From contig JAYKNF010000029.1 in assembly GCA_036172665.1 (NCBI GenBank), forward strand, positions 248,001 to 312,000: a DNA stretch of 64,000 nt. The letters are read 5' to 3'. The DNA comes from Prosopocoilus inquinatus (lineage: Eukaryota; Arthropoda; Insecta; Coleoptera; Lucanidae). The position numbers and the translations under genes are program-made. The notes under the pieces are model-generated. The model had not been told where the DNA came from. It made no database searches and worked only from the letters and a program-made list of their open reading frames with translations. Below are positions 26,810-39,600 of the stretch, piece by piece. Each line of letters begins with the position of its first letter. Position 1 is the stretch's first letter.

Positions 26810-29800
26810 TTGTTCCTGTGATGTATCTAATCGATCCTTACTCATCTATCATGTTATTTGGCGTTTCGATGGACTCCAGTAACTTTGATGTGAGATACGA
26901 AGTTCTCGGACGCAGCTGAAGCTAGAAATAGTTTCAAACGAAACAACACGCATTAGCGTTGTTACTGTGATGTATCTAATCGATCCTTATTTATCTATCA
27001 TGTTATTTGACGTTTGGATGGACTCCAGTAAGTCTGATGTGAGATACAAAATTTTTGGACGCAGCAGGAGCTGGAAATAGTTTTAAACGAAACAACACGT
27101 ATTAGCGTTGTTCCTGTGCTGTATCTAATCGATCCTTACTCATCTATCATGATATTTGACGTTTCGATGGACTCCAGTAACTCTAATGTGAGATACGAAA
27201 TTTTCGGACGCAGCAGAAGCTGGAAATAGTTTTAAACGAAACAACACGCATTAGCGTTGTTCCTGTGATGTATCTAATCGATCCTTACACATCTATCATG
27301 TTATTTGACGTTTGGATGGACTCCAGTAACTTTGATGTGAAATACGAAGTTCTCGGACGCAGCTGAAGCTGGAAATAGTTTTAAATGAAACAACACGTAT
27401 TAGCGTTGTTCCTGTGATGTATCTAAACGATCCTTACTTATCTAACATGTTATTTGACGTTTGGATGGACTCCAGTAACGCTGACGTGAGATACGAAGTT
27501 CTCGGACGCAGCAGAAGCTGGAAATAGTTTTAAACGAAACAACACGCATTAGCGTTGTTCCTGTGATGTATCTAATCGATCCTTACTTATCTATCATGTT
27601 ATTTGACGTTTGGGTGGACTCCAGTAACCCTGACGTGAGATACGAAGTTCTCGGACGCAGCAGAAGCTGGAAATAGTTTTAAACGAAACAACACGTATTA
27701 GCGTTGTTCCTGTGATGTATCTAATCGATCCTTACTCATCTATCATGATATTTGACGTTTGGATGGACTCCAGTAACTCTGATGTGAGATACAAAGTCTT
27801 TGGACGCAGCAGAAGCTGGAAATAGTTTTGAACGAAACAACACGTATTAGCGTTGTTCCTGTGACGTATCTAATCGATCCTTACTCATCTATCATGTTAT
27901 TTGACGTTTGGATGGACTCCAGTAACTTTGATGTGAGATACAAAGTTTTTGGACGCAGCAGAAGCTGGAAATAGTTTTGAACGAAACAACACGTATTAGC
28001 GTTGTTCCTGTGACGTATCTAATCGATCCTTACTTAGCTACTATGTTATTTGACGTTTCGATGGACTCCAGTAACTCTAATGTGAGATACGAAATTTTCG
28101 GACGCAGCAGAAGCTGGAAATAGTTTTAAACGAAACAACACGCATTAGCGTTGTTCCTGTGATGTATCTAATCGATCCTTACTCATCTATCATGTTATTT
28201 GGCGTTTCGATGGACTCCAGTAACTTTGATGTGAGATACGAAGTTCTCGGACGCAGCTGAAGCTGGAAATAGTTTTAAATGAAACAACACGGATTAGCGT
28301 CGTTCCTGTGATGTATCTAAACGATCCTTACTTATCTAACATGTTATTTGACGTTTGGATGGACTCCAGTAAGTCTGATGTGAGATACAAAGTTTTTGGA
28401 CGCAGCAGGAGCTGGAAATAGTTTTAAACGAAACAACACGTATTAGCGTTGTTCCTGTGCGGTATCTAATCGATCCTTACACATATATCATGTTATTTGG
28501 CGTTTCGATGGACTCCAGTAGCTCTGATGTGAGATACGACGTTTTCGGACGCAGCAGAAGCTGGAAATAGTTTTAAACGAAACAACACGCATTAGCGTTG
28601 TTCCTGTGATGTTTCTAATCGATCCTTACTCATCTATCATGTTATTTGACGTTTGGATGAACTCCAGTAACCCTGACGTGAGATACGAAGTTCTCGGACG
28701 CAGCAGAACCTGGAAATAGTTTTAAACGAAACAACACGCATTAGCGTTGTTCCTGTGATGTATCTAATCGATCCTTACTCATCTATCATGTTATTTGGCG
28801 TTTCGATGGACTCCAGTAGCTCTGATGTGAGATACGACGTTTTCTGAGGCAGCAGAAGCTGGAAATAGTTTTAAACGAAACAACACGCATTAGCGTTGTT
28901 CCTGTGATGTATCTAATCGATCCTTACTCATCTATCATGTTATTTGACGTTTCGATGGACTCCAGTAACTCTAATGTGAGAAACGAAATTTTCGGACGCA
29001 GCAGAAGCTGGAAATAGTTTTAAACGAAACAACACGCATTAGCGTTGTTCCTGTGACATATCTAATCGATCCTTACTTATCTATCATGTTATTTGACATT
29101 TGGATGGACTCCAGTAACCCTGACGTGAGATACGAAGTTCTCGGACGCAGCAGAACCTGGAAATAGTTTTAAACGAAACAACACGCACTAGCGTTGTTCC
29201 TGTGATGTATCTAATCGATCCTTACTCATCTATCATGTTATTTGGCGTTTCGATGGACTCCAGTAACTTAGATGTGAGATACGATGTTCTCGGACGCAGC
29301 TGAAGCTAGAAATAGTTTTAAACGAAACAACACGCATTAGCGTTGTTCCTGCGTAGTATCTAATCGATCCTTACTTATCTATCATGTTATTTGACATTTC
29401 GATGGACTCCAGTAGCTCTGATGTGATATACGACGTTTTCGGACGCAGCAGCAGCTGGAAATAGTTTTAAACGAAACAACACATATTAGCGTTGTTCCTG
29501 TGATGTATCTAATCGATCCTTACTCATCTATCATGTTATTTGACGTTTGGACGGACTCCAGTAACCCTGATGTGATATACAAAGTTATCGGACGCAGCAG
29601 AAGCTGGAAATAGTTTTGAACGAAACAACACGTATTAGCGTTGTTCCTGTGCTGTATCTAATCGATCCATACTTATCTATCATGTTATTTGACGTTACGA
29701 TGGACTCCAGTAACTCTGATGTGAGATACGACGTTTTCGGACGCAGCAGAAGCTGGAAATAGTTTTAAACGAAACAACACGTATTAGCGTTATTCCTGTG

Positions 29801-30430
29801 ATGTATCTAATCGATCCTTACTCATCTATCATGTTATTTGACGTTTGGATGGACTCCAGTAACTCTGATGAGAGACACAAAGATTTCGGACGCAGCAGAA
29901 GCTGGAAATAGTTTTGAACGAAACAACACGTATTAGCGTTGTTCCTGTGATGTATCTAATCGATCCTTACTCATCTATCATGTTATTTGACGTTTGGATG
30001 AACTCCAGTAACTCTGATGAGAGGCACAAAGATTTCGGACGCAGCAGAAGCTGGAAATAGTTTTAAACGAAACAACACGTATTAGCGTTTTTCCTGTGCT
30101 GTATCTAGTCGATCCTTACTCATATATCATGCTACTTGGCGTTTCGATGGACTCCAGTAGCTCTGATGTGAGATACTACGTTTTCGGACGCAGCAGAAGC
30201 TGGAAATAGTTTTAAACGAAACAACACGCATTAGCGTTGTTCCTGTGATGTATCTAATCGATCCTTACTCATCTATCATGTTATTTGGCGTTTCGATGGA
30301 CTCCAGTAACTTTGATGTGAGATACGAAGTTCTCAGACGCAGCTGAAGCTGGAAATAGTTTTAAATGAAACAACACGTATTAGCGTTGTTCCTGTGATGT
30401 ATCTAATCGATCCTTACTCATCTATCATGT
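26810..30430. repeat. 30/31-monomer-spaced HOR, copy 2
   Basis: Second copy of the 22190-25960 series, one monomer longer near 27.8 kb. More differences separate these two copies than separate the 27- or 46-monomer copies. Examples are GATGTATC versus GACATATC (24588 and 29057), GTGATATACGAAG versus GTGAGATACGAAG (24209 and 28678), and TACGACGTTTTCGG versus TACTACGTTTTCGG (25705 and 30175). By relative divergence this duplication looks older. Its right half was later caught up in a 21-monomer duplication. Confidence 0.85.
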
Positions 30431-31599
30431 TATTTAACGTTTCGATGGACTCCAGTAACTCTAATGTGAGATACGAAATTTTCGGACGCAGCAGAAGCTG
30501 GGAATAGTTTTAAACGAAACAACACGCATTAGCGTTGTTCCTGTGATGTATCTAATCGATCCTTACTTATCTATCATGTTATTTGACCTTTGGATGGACT
30601 CCAGTAACCCTGACGTGAGATACGAAGTTCTCGGACGCAGCAGAATCTGGAAATAGTTTTAAACGAAACATCACGTATTAGCGTTGTTCCTGTTATGTAT
30701 CTAATCGATCCTTACTCATCTATCATGTTATTTGAAGTTTGGATGGACTCCAGTAACTCTGATGTGAGATACAAAGTTTTTGGACGCAGCAGAACCTGGA
30801 AATAGTTTTAAACGAAACAACACGCATTAGCGTTGTTCCTGTGATGTATCTAATCGATCCTTACTCATCTATCATGTTATTTGGCGTTTCGATGGACTCC
30901 AGTAGCTCTGATGTGAGATACGACGTTTTCTGAGGCAGCAGAAGCTGGAAATAGTTTTAAACGAAACAACACGCATTAGCGTTGTTCCTGTGATGTATCT
31001 AATCGATCCTTACTCATCTATCATGTTATTTGGCGTTTCGATGGACTCCAGTAACTTTGATGTGAGATACGAAGTTCTCGGACGCAGCTGAAGCTAGAAA
31101 TAGTTTTAAACGAAACAACACGCATTAGCGTTGTTACTGTGATGTATCTAATCGATCCTTACTCATCTATCATGTTATTTGACGTTTGGATGGACTCCAG
31201 TAACTCTGATGTGAGATACAAAGTTTTTGGACGCAGCAGAAGCTGGAAATAGTTTTGAACGAAACAACACGTATTAGCGTTGTTCCTGTGATGTATCTAA
31301 TCGATCCTTACTCATCTATCATGTTATTTGGCGTTTCGATGGACTCCAGTAACTTTGATGTGAGATACGAAGTTCTCGGACGCAGCTGAAGCTAGAAATA
31401 GTTTTAAACGAAACAACACGCATTAGCGTTGTTACTGTGATGTATCTAGTCGATCCTTACTCATCTATCATGTTATTTGACGTTTGGATGGACTCCAGTA
31501 ACTCTGATGTGAGATACAAAGTTTTTGGACGCAGCAGAAGCTGGAAATAGTTTTGAACGAAACAACACGTATTAGCGTTGTTCCTGTGATGTATCTAAA
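28471..31599. repeat. 21-monomer tandem duplication (3,129 bp), copy 1
   Basis: Repeats at exactly 3,129 bp (21 x 149), for example TGCGTAGTATC at 29350 and 32479. It starts at the TTACACATATATCATG monomer near 28478 and ends where the same monomer reappears near 31607. Near its right end, a two-monomer pattern (TTTGATG/CTGAAGCTAG unit, then GTTACTGTG) occurs twice, 298 bp apart, at about 31030 and 31328. Confidence 0.88.
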
Positions 31600-34500
31600 C
31601 GATCCTTACACATATATCATGTTATTTGGCGTTTCGATGGACTCCAGTAGCTCTGATGTGAGATACGACGTTTTCGGACGCAGCAGAAGCTGGAAATAGT
31701 TTTAAACGAAACAACACGCATTAGCGTTGTTCCTGTGATGTTTCTAATCGATCCTTACTCATCTATCATGTTATTTGACGTTTGGATGAACTCCAGTAAC
31801 CCTGACGTGAGATACGAAGTTCTCGGACGCAGCAGAACCTGGAAATAGTTTTAAACGAAACAACACGCATTAGCGTTGTTCCTGTGATGTATCTAATCGA
31901 TCCTTACTCATCTATCATGTTATTTGGCGTTTCGATGGACTCCAGTAGCTCTGATGTGAGATACGACGTTTTCTGAGGCAGCAGAAGCTGGAAATAGTTT
32001 TAAACGAAACAACACGCATTAGCGTTGTTCCTGTGATGTATCTAATCGATCCTTACTCATCTATCATGTTATTTGACGTTTCGATGGACTCCAGTAACTC
32101 TAATGTGAGAAACGAAATTTTCGGACGCAGCAGAAGCTGGAAATAGTTTTAAACGAAACAACACGCATTAGCGTTGTTCCTGTGACATATCTAATCGATC
32201 CTTACTTATCTATCATGTTATTTGACATTTGGATGGACTCCAGTAACCCTGACGTGAGATACGAAGTTCTCGGACGCAGCAGAACCTGGAAATAGTTTTA
32301 AACGAAACAACACGCACTAGCGTTGTTCCTGTGATGTATCTAATCGATCCTTACTCATCTATCATGTTATTTGGCGTTTCGATGGACTCCAGTAACTTAG
32401 ATGTGAGATACGATGTTCTCGGACGCAGCTGAAGCTAGCAATAGTTTTAAACGAAACAACACGCATTAGCGTTGTTCCTGCGTAGTATCTAATCGATCCT
32501 TACTTATCTATCATGTTATTTGACATTTCGATGGACTCCAGTAGCTCTGATGTGATATACGACGTTTTCGGACGCAGCAGCAGCTGGAAATAGTTTTAAA
32601 CGAAACAACACATATTAGCGTTGTTCCTGTGATGTATCTAATCGATCCTTACTCATCTATCATGTTATTTGACGTTTGGACGGACTCCAGTAACCCTGAT
32701 GTGATATACAAAGTTATCGGACGCAGCAGAAGCTGGAAATAGTTTTGAACGAAACAACACGTATTAGCGTTGTTCCTGTGCTGTATCTAATCGATCCATA
32801 CTTATCTATCATGTTATTTGACGTTACGATGGACTCCAGTAACTCTGATGTGAGATACGACGTTTTCGGACGCAGCAGAAGCTGGAAATAGTTTTAAACG
32901 AAACAACACGTATTAGCGTTATTCCTGTGATGTATCTAATCGATCCTTACTCATCTATCATGTTATTTGACGTTTGGATGGACTCCAGTAACTCTGATGA
33001 GAGACACAAAGATTTCGGACGCAGCAGAAGCTGGAAATAGTTTTGAACGAAACAACACGTATTAGCGTTGTTCCTGTGATGTATCTAATCGATCCTTACT
33101 CATCTATCATGTTATTTGACGTTTGGATGAACTCCAGTAACTCTGATGAGAGGCACAAAGATTTCGGACGCAGCAGAAGCTGGAAATAGTTTTAAACGAA
33201 ACAACACGTATTAGCGTTTTTCCTGTGCTGTATCTAGTCGATCCTTACTCATATATCATGCTACTTGGCGTTTCGATGGACTCCAGTAGCTCTGATGTGA
33301 GATACTACGTTTTCGGACGCAGCAGAAGCTGGAAATAGTTTTAAACGAAACAACACGCATTAGCGTTGTTCCTGTGATGTATCTAATCGATCCTTACTCA
33401 TCTATCATGTTATTTGGCGTTTCGATGGACTCCAGTAACTTTGATGTGAGATACGAAGTTCTCAGACGCAGCTGAAGCTGGAAATAGTTTTAAATGAAAC
33501 AACACGTATTAGCGTTGTTCCTGTGATGTATCTAATCGATCCTTACTCATCTATCATGTTATTTAACGTTTCGATGGACTCCAGTAACTCTAATGTGAGA
33601 TACGAAATTTTCGGACGCAGCAGAAGCTGGGAATAGTTTTAAACGAAACAACACGCATTAGCGTTGTTCCTGTGATGTATCTAATCGATCCTTACTTATC
33701 TATCATGTTATTTGACCTTTGGATGGACTCCAGTAACCCTGACGTGAGATACGAAGTTCTCGGACGCAGCAGAATCTGGAAATAGTTTTAAACGAAACAT
33801 CACGTATTAGCGTTGTTCCTGTTATGTATCTAATCGATCCTTACTCATCTATCATGTTATTTGAAGTTTGGATGGACTCCAGTAACTCTGATGTGAGATA
33901 CAAAGTTTTTGGACGCAGCAGAACCTGGAAATAGTTTTAAACGAAACAACACGCATTAGCGTTGTTCCTGTGATGTATCTAATCGATCCTTACTCATCTA
34001 TCATGTTATTTGGCGTTTCGATGGACTCCAGTAGCTCTGATGTGAGATACGACGTTTTCTGAGGCAGCAGAAGCTGGAAATAGTTTTAAACGAAACAACA
34101 CGCATTAGCGTTGTTCCTGTGATGTATCTAATCGATCCTTACTCATCTATCATGTTATTTGGCGTTTCGATGGACTCCAGTAACTTTGATGTGAGATACG
34201 AAGTTCTCGGACGCAGCTGAAGCTAGAAATAGTTTTAAACGAAACAACACGCATTAGCGTTGTTACTGTGATGTATCTAATCGATCCTTACTCATCTATC
34301 ATGTTATTTGACGTTTGGATGGACTCCAGTAACTCTGATGTGAGATACAAAGTTTTTGGACGCAGCAGAAGCTGGAAATAGTTTTGAACGAAACAACACG
34401 TATTAGCGTTGTTCCTGTGATGTATCTAATCGATCCTTACTCATCTATCATGTTATTTGGCGTTTCGATGGACTCCAGTAACTTTGATGTGAGATACGAA

Positions 34501-34610
34501 GTTCTCGGACGCAGCTGAAGCTAGAAATAGTTTTAAACGAAACAACACGCATTAGCGTTGTTACTGTGATGTATCTAGTCGATCCTTACTCATCTATCAT
34601 GTTATTTGAC
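31600..34610. repeat. 21-monomer tandem duplication (3,129 bp), copy 2
   Basis: Near-perfect copy of 28471-31599, lost after about 34610, where TTTCGATGG replaces TTTGGATGG. One private difference is GCTAGCAATAG at 32435 against GCTAGAAATAG at 29306. The seam monomer at 31560-31640 joins GTATCTAAACG (new) to TTACACATATATC (copied), a second hybrid junction within a single unit. Confidence 0.88.
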
Positions 34611-35170
34611 GTTTCGATGGACTCCAGTAACTCTAATGTGAGATACGAAATTTTCGGACGCAGCAGAATCTGGAAATAGTTTTAAACGAAACATCACGTA
34701 TTAGCGTTGTTCCTGTTATGTATCTAATCGATCCTTACTCATCTATCATGTTATTTGAAGTTTGGATGGACTCCAGTAACTCTGATGTGAGATACAAAGT
34801 TTTTGGACGCAGCAGAAGCTGGAAATAGTTTTGAACGAAACAACACGTATTAGCGTTGTTCCTGTGATGTATCTAAACGATCCTTACTTAGCTACTATGT
34901 TATTTGACGTTTGGATGGACTCCAGTAACTCTAATGTGAGATACGAAATTTTCGGACGCAGCAGAAGCTGGAAATAGTTTTAAACGAAACAACACGCATT
35001 AGCATTTTTCCTGTGATGTATCTAATCGATCCTTACTCATCTATCATGTTATTTGGTGTTTCGATGGACTCCAGTAACCCTGACGTGAGATACGAAATTC
35101 TCGGACGCAGCAGAAGCTGGAAATAGTTTTAAACGAAACAACACGTATTAGCGTTGTTCCTGTTATGTAT
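34610..35170. repeat. Short mixed stretch of monomers
   Basis: Four monomers that do not continue the 21-monomer HOR and precede the 16-monomer one. They include GAATCTGG with AACATCACG, shared with 30647 and 33776, and TTAGCATTTTTCC near 35000 plus TTTGGTGTTTCG near 35053, both seen only here as far as I noticed. Nothing other than satellite is present. Confidence 0.7.
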
Positions 35171-37552
35171 CTAATCGATCCTTACTCATCTATCATGTTA
35201 TTTGACGTTTCGATGGACTCCAGTAACTCTAATGTGAGATACGAAATTTTCGGACGCAGCAGAAGCTGGAAATAGTTTTAAACGAAACAACACGCATTAG
35301 CGTTGTTCCTGTGATGTATCTAATCGATCCTTACTTATCTATCATGTTATTTGACGTTTGGATGGACTCCAGTAACCCTGACGTGAGATACGAAATTCTC
35401 GGACGCAGCAGAAGCTGGAAATAGTTTTAAACGAAACAACACGTATTAGCGTTGTTCCTGTTATGTATCTAATCGATCCTTACTCATCTATCATGTTATT
35501 TGACGTTTGGATGGACTCCAGTAACTCTGATGTGAGATACAAAGTTTTTGGACGCAGCAGAACCTGGAAATAATTTTAAACGAAACAACACGCATTAGCG
35601 TTGTTCCTGTGATGTATCTAATGGATCCTTACTCATCTATCATGTTATTTGACGTTTGGATGGACTCCAGTAACTCTGATGAGAGACACAAAGATTTCGG
35701 ACGCAGCAGAAGCTGGAAATAGTTTTGAACGAAACAACACGTATTAGCGTTGTTCCTGTGATGTATCTAATCGATCCTTACTCATCTATCATGTTATTTG
35801 ACGTTTCGATGGACTCCAGTAACTCTAACGTGAGATACGAAATTTTCGGACGCAGCAGAAGCTGGGAATAGTTTTAAACGAAACAACACGCATTAGCGTT
35901 GTTCCTGTGATGTATCTAATCGATCCTTACTTATCTATCATGTTATTTCACGTTTGGATGGACTCCAGTAACCCTGACGTGAGATACGAAGTTCTCGGAC
36001 GCAGCAGAAGCTGGAAATAGTTTTAAACGAAACAACACGTATTAGCGTTGTTCCTGTTATGTATCTAATCGATCCTTACTCATCTATCATGTTATTTGAC
36101 GTTTGGATGGACTCCAGTAACTCTGATGTGAGATACAAAGTTTTTGGACGCAGCAGAACCTGGAAATAGTTTTAAACCAAACAACACGCATTAGCGTTGT
36201 TCCTGTGTTGTATCTAATCGATCCTTACTCATCTATCATGTTATTTGGCGTTTCGATGGACTCCAGTAGCTCTGATGTGAGATACGACGTTTTCTGAGGC
36301 AGCAGAAGCTGGAAATAGTTTTAAACGAAACAACACGCATTAGCGTTGTTCCTGTGATATATCTAATCGATCCTTACTCATCTGTCATGTTATTTGACGT
36401 TTCGATGGACTCCAGTAACTCTAATGTGAGAAACGAAATTTTCGGAAGCAGCAGAAGCTGGAAATAGTTTTAAACGAAACAACACGCATTAGCGTTGTTC
36501 CTGTGATGTATCTAACCGATCCTTACTTATCTATCATGTTATTTGACGTTTGGATGGACTCCAGTAACCCTGACGTGAGATACGAAGTTCTGGGACGCAG
36601 CAGAACCTGGAAATAGTTTTAAACGAAACAGCGCGCATTAGCGTTGTTCCTGTGATGTATCTAATCGATCCTTACTCATCTATCATGTTATTTGGCGTTT
36701 CGATGGACTCCAGTAACTTAGATGTGAGATACGAAGTTCTCGGACGCAGCTGAAGCTAGAAATAGTTTTAAACGAGACAACACGCATTAGCGTTGTTCCT
36801 GTGATGTATCTAATCGATACTTACTCATCTATCATGTTATTTGACGTTTCGATGGACTCCAGTAACTCTAATGTGAGAAACGAAATTTTCGGACGCAGCA
36901 GAAGCTGGAAATAGTTTTAAACGAAACAACACGCATTAGCGTTGTTCCTGTGATGTATCTAATCGATCCTTACTCATCTAGCATGTTATTTGACGTTTGG
37001 ATGGACTCCAGTAACTCTGATGTGAGATACAAAGTTTTTGGACGCAGCAGAAGCTGGAAATAATTTTGAACGAAACAACACCTATTAGCGTTGTTCCTGT
37101 GATGTATCTAATCGATCCTTACTCATCTATCATGTTATTTGACGTTTCGATGGACTCCAGTAACTCTAATGTGAGATACGAAATTTTCGGACGCAGCAGA
37201 AGCTGGAAATAGTTTTAAACGAAACAACACGCATTAGCGTTGTTCCTGTGATGTATCTAATCGATCCTTACTTATCTATCATGTTATTTGGCGTTTCGAT
37301 GGACTCCAGTAAATCTGACGTGAGATACTAAGATCTCGGACGCAGCAGAAGCTGGAAATAGTTTTAAACGAAACAACACGTATTAGCGTTGTTCCTGTGA
37401 TGTATCTAATCGATCCTTACTCATCTATCATGTTATTTGACGTTTCGATGGACTCCAGTAACTCTGATGTGAGATACAAAGTTTTTGGACGCAGCAGAAG
37501 CTTTAAATAGTTTTGAACGAAACAACACGTATTAGCGTTGTTCCTGTGATAT
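35170..37552. repeat. 16-monomer duplication (2,383 bp), copy 1
   Basis: Matches 37553-39600 at a spacing of 2,383 bp (16 monomers less 1). Shared marks are GAGAGACACAAAG (35681 and 38064), TTTCACGTTTGG (35947 and 38330), TTCTGGGACGC (36588 and 38971) and GACACCTATT-type units (37081 and 39464). The 1-bp loss is a private deletion in copy 2, AAAGTTTTGGACG near 37926. The only BamHI-type GGATCC I noticed (35623) is a private change of ATCGATCC. Confidence 0.85.
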
Positions 37553-39600
37553 ATCTAATCGATCCTTACTCATCTATCATGTTATTTGACGTTTCGATGA
37601 ACTCCAGTAACTCTAATGTGAGATACGAAATTTTCGGACGCAGCAGAAGCTGGAAATAGTTTTAAACGAAACAACACGCATTAGCGTTGTTCCTGTGATG
37701 TATCTAATCGATCCTTACTTATCTATCATGTTATTTGACGTTTGGATGGACTCCAGTAACCCTGACGTGAGATACGAAATTCTCGGACGCAGCAGAAGCT
37801 GGAAATAGTTTTAAACGAAACAACACGTATTAGCGTTGTTCCTGTTATGTATCTAATCGATCCTTACTCATCTATCATGTTATTTGACGTTTGGATGGAC
37901 TCCAGTAACTCTGATGTGAGATACAAAGTTTTGGACGCAGCAGAACCTGGAAATAATTTTAAACGAAACAACACGCATTAGCGTTGTTCCTGTGATGTAT
38001 CTAATCGATCCTTACTCATCTATCATGTTATTTGACTTTTGGATGGACTCCAGTAACTCTGATGAGAGACACAAAGATTTCGGACGCAGCAGAAGCTGGA
38101 AATAGTTTTGAACGAAACAACACGTATTAGCGTTGTTCCTGTGATGTATCTAATCGATCCTTACTCATCTATCATGTTATTTGACGTTTCGATGGACTCC
38201 AGTAACTCTAATGTGAGATACGAAATTTTCGGACGCAGCAGAAACTGGGAATAGTTTTAAACGAAACAACACGCATTAGCGTTGTTCCTGTGATGTATCT
38301 AATCGATCCTTACTTATCTATCATGTTATTTCACGTTTGGATGGACTCCAGTAACCCTGACGTGAGATACGAAGTTCTCGGACGCAGCAGAAGCTGGAAA
38401 TAGTTTTAAACGAAACAACACGTATTAGCGTTGTTCCTGTTATGTATCTAATCGATCCTTACTCATCTATCATGTTATTTGACGTTTGGATGGACTCCAG
38501 TAACTCTGATGTGAGATACAAAGTTTTTGGACGCAGCAGAACCTGGAAATAGTTTTAAACGAAACAACACGCATTAGCGTTGTTCCTGTGATGTATCTAA
38601 TCGATCCTTACTCATCTATCATGTTATTTGGCGTTTCGATGGACTCCAGTAGCTCTGATGTGAGATACGACGTTTTCTGAGGCAGCAGAAGCTGGAAATA
38701 GTTTTAAACGAAACAACACGCATTAGCGTTGTTCCTGTGATGTATCTAATCGATCCTTACTCATCTATCATGTTATTTGACGTTTCGATGGACTCCAGTA
38801 ACTCTAATGTGAGAAACGAAATTTTCGGAAGCAGCAGAAGCTGGAAATAGTTTTAAACGAAACAACACGCATTAGCGTTGTTCCTGTGATGTATCTAATC
38901 GATCCTTACTTATCTATCATGTTATTTGACGTTTGGATGAACTCCAGTAACCCTGACGAGAGATACGAAGTTCTGGGACGCAGCAGAACCTGGAAATAGT
39001 TTTAAACGAAACAACGCGCATTAGCGTTGTTCCTGTGATGTATCTAATCGATCCTTACTCATCTATCATGTTATTTGGCGTTTCGATGGACTCCAGTAAC
39101 TTAGATGTGAGATACGAAGTTCTCGGACGCAGCTGAAGCTAGAAATAGTTTTAAACGAAACAACACGCATTAGCATTGTTCCTGTGATGTATCTAATCGA
39201 TACTTACTCATCTATCATGTTATTTGACGTTTCGATGGACTCCAGTAACTCTAATGTGAGAAACGAAATTTTCGGACGCAGCAGAAGCTGGAAATAGTTT
39301 TAAACGAAACAACACGCATTATCGTTGTTCCTGTGATGTATCTAATCGATCCTTACTCATCTAGCATGTTATTTGACGTTTGGATGGACTCCAGTAACTC
39401 TGATGTGAGATACAAAGTTTTTGGACGCAGCAGAAGCTGGAAATAATTTTGAACGAAACAACACCTATTAGCGTTGTTCCTGTGATGTATCTAATCGATC
39501 CTTACTCATCTATCATGTTATTTGACGTTTCGATGGACTCCAGTAACTCTAATGTGAGATACGAAATTTTCGGACGCAGCAGAAGCTGGAAATAGTTTTA
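37553..39600. repeat. 16-monomer duplication, copy 2 (incomplete)
   Basis: Follows copy 1 until about 39600, where CGCATTAGCG gives way to CATATTAGCG and the order changes. Private differences are GACTTTTGG near 38034, AGAAACTGGG near 38242 and CCTGACGAGAG near 38951. About 14 of the 16 monomers are present. Confidence 0.82.

Noticed and set aside
35623..35628. GGATCC as a possible cloning or assembly junction
   Set aside because: It arises from one C-to-G change in ATCGATCC, and the monomer phase and flanking variants continue undisturbed.
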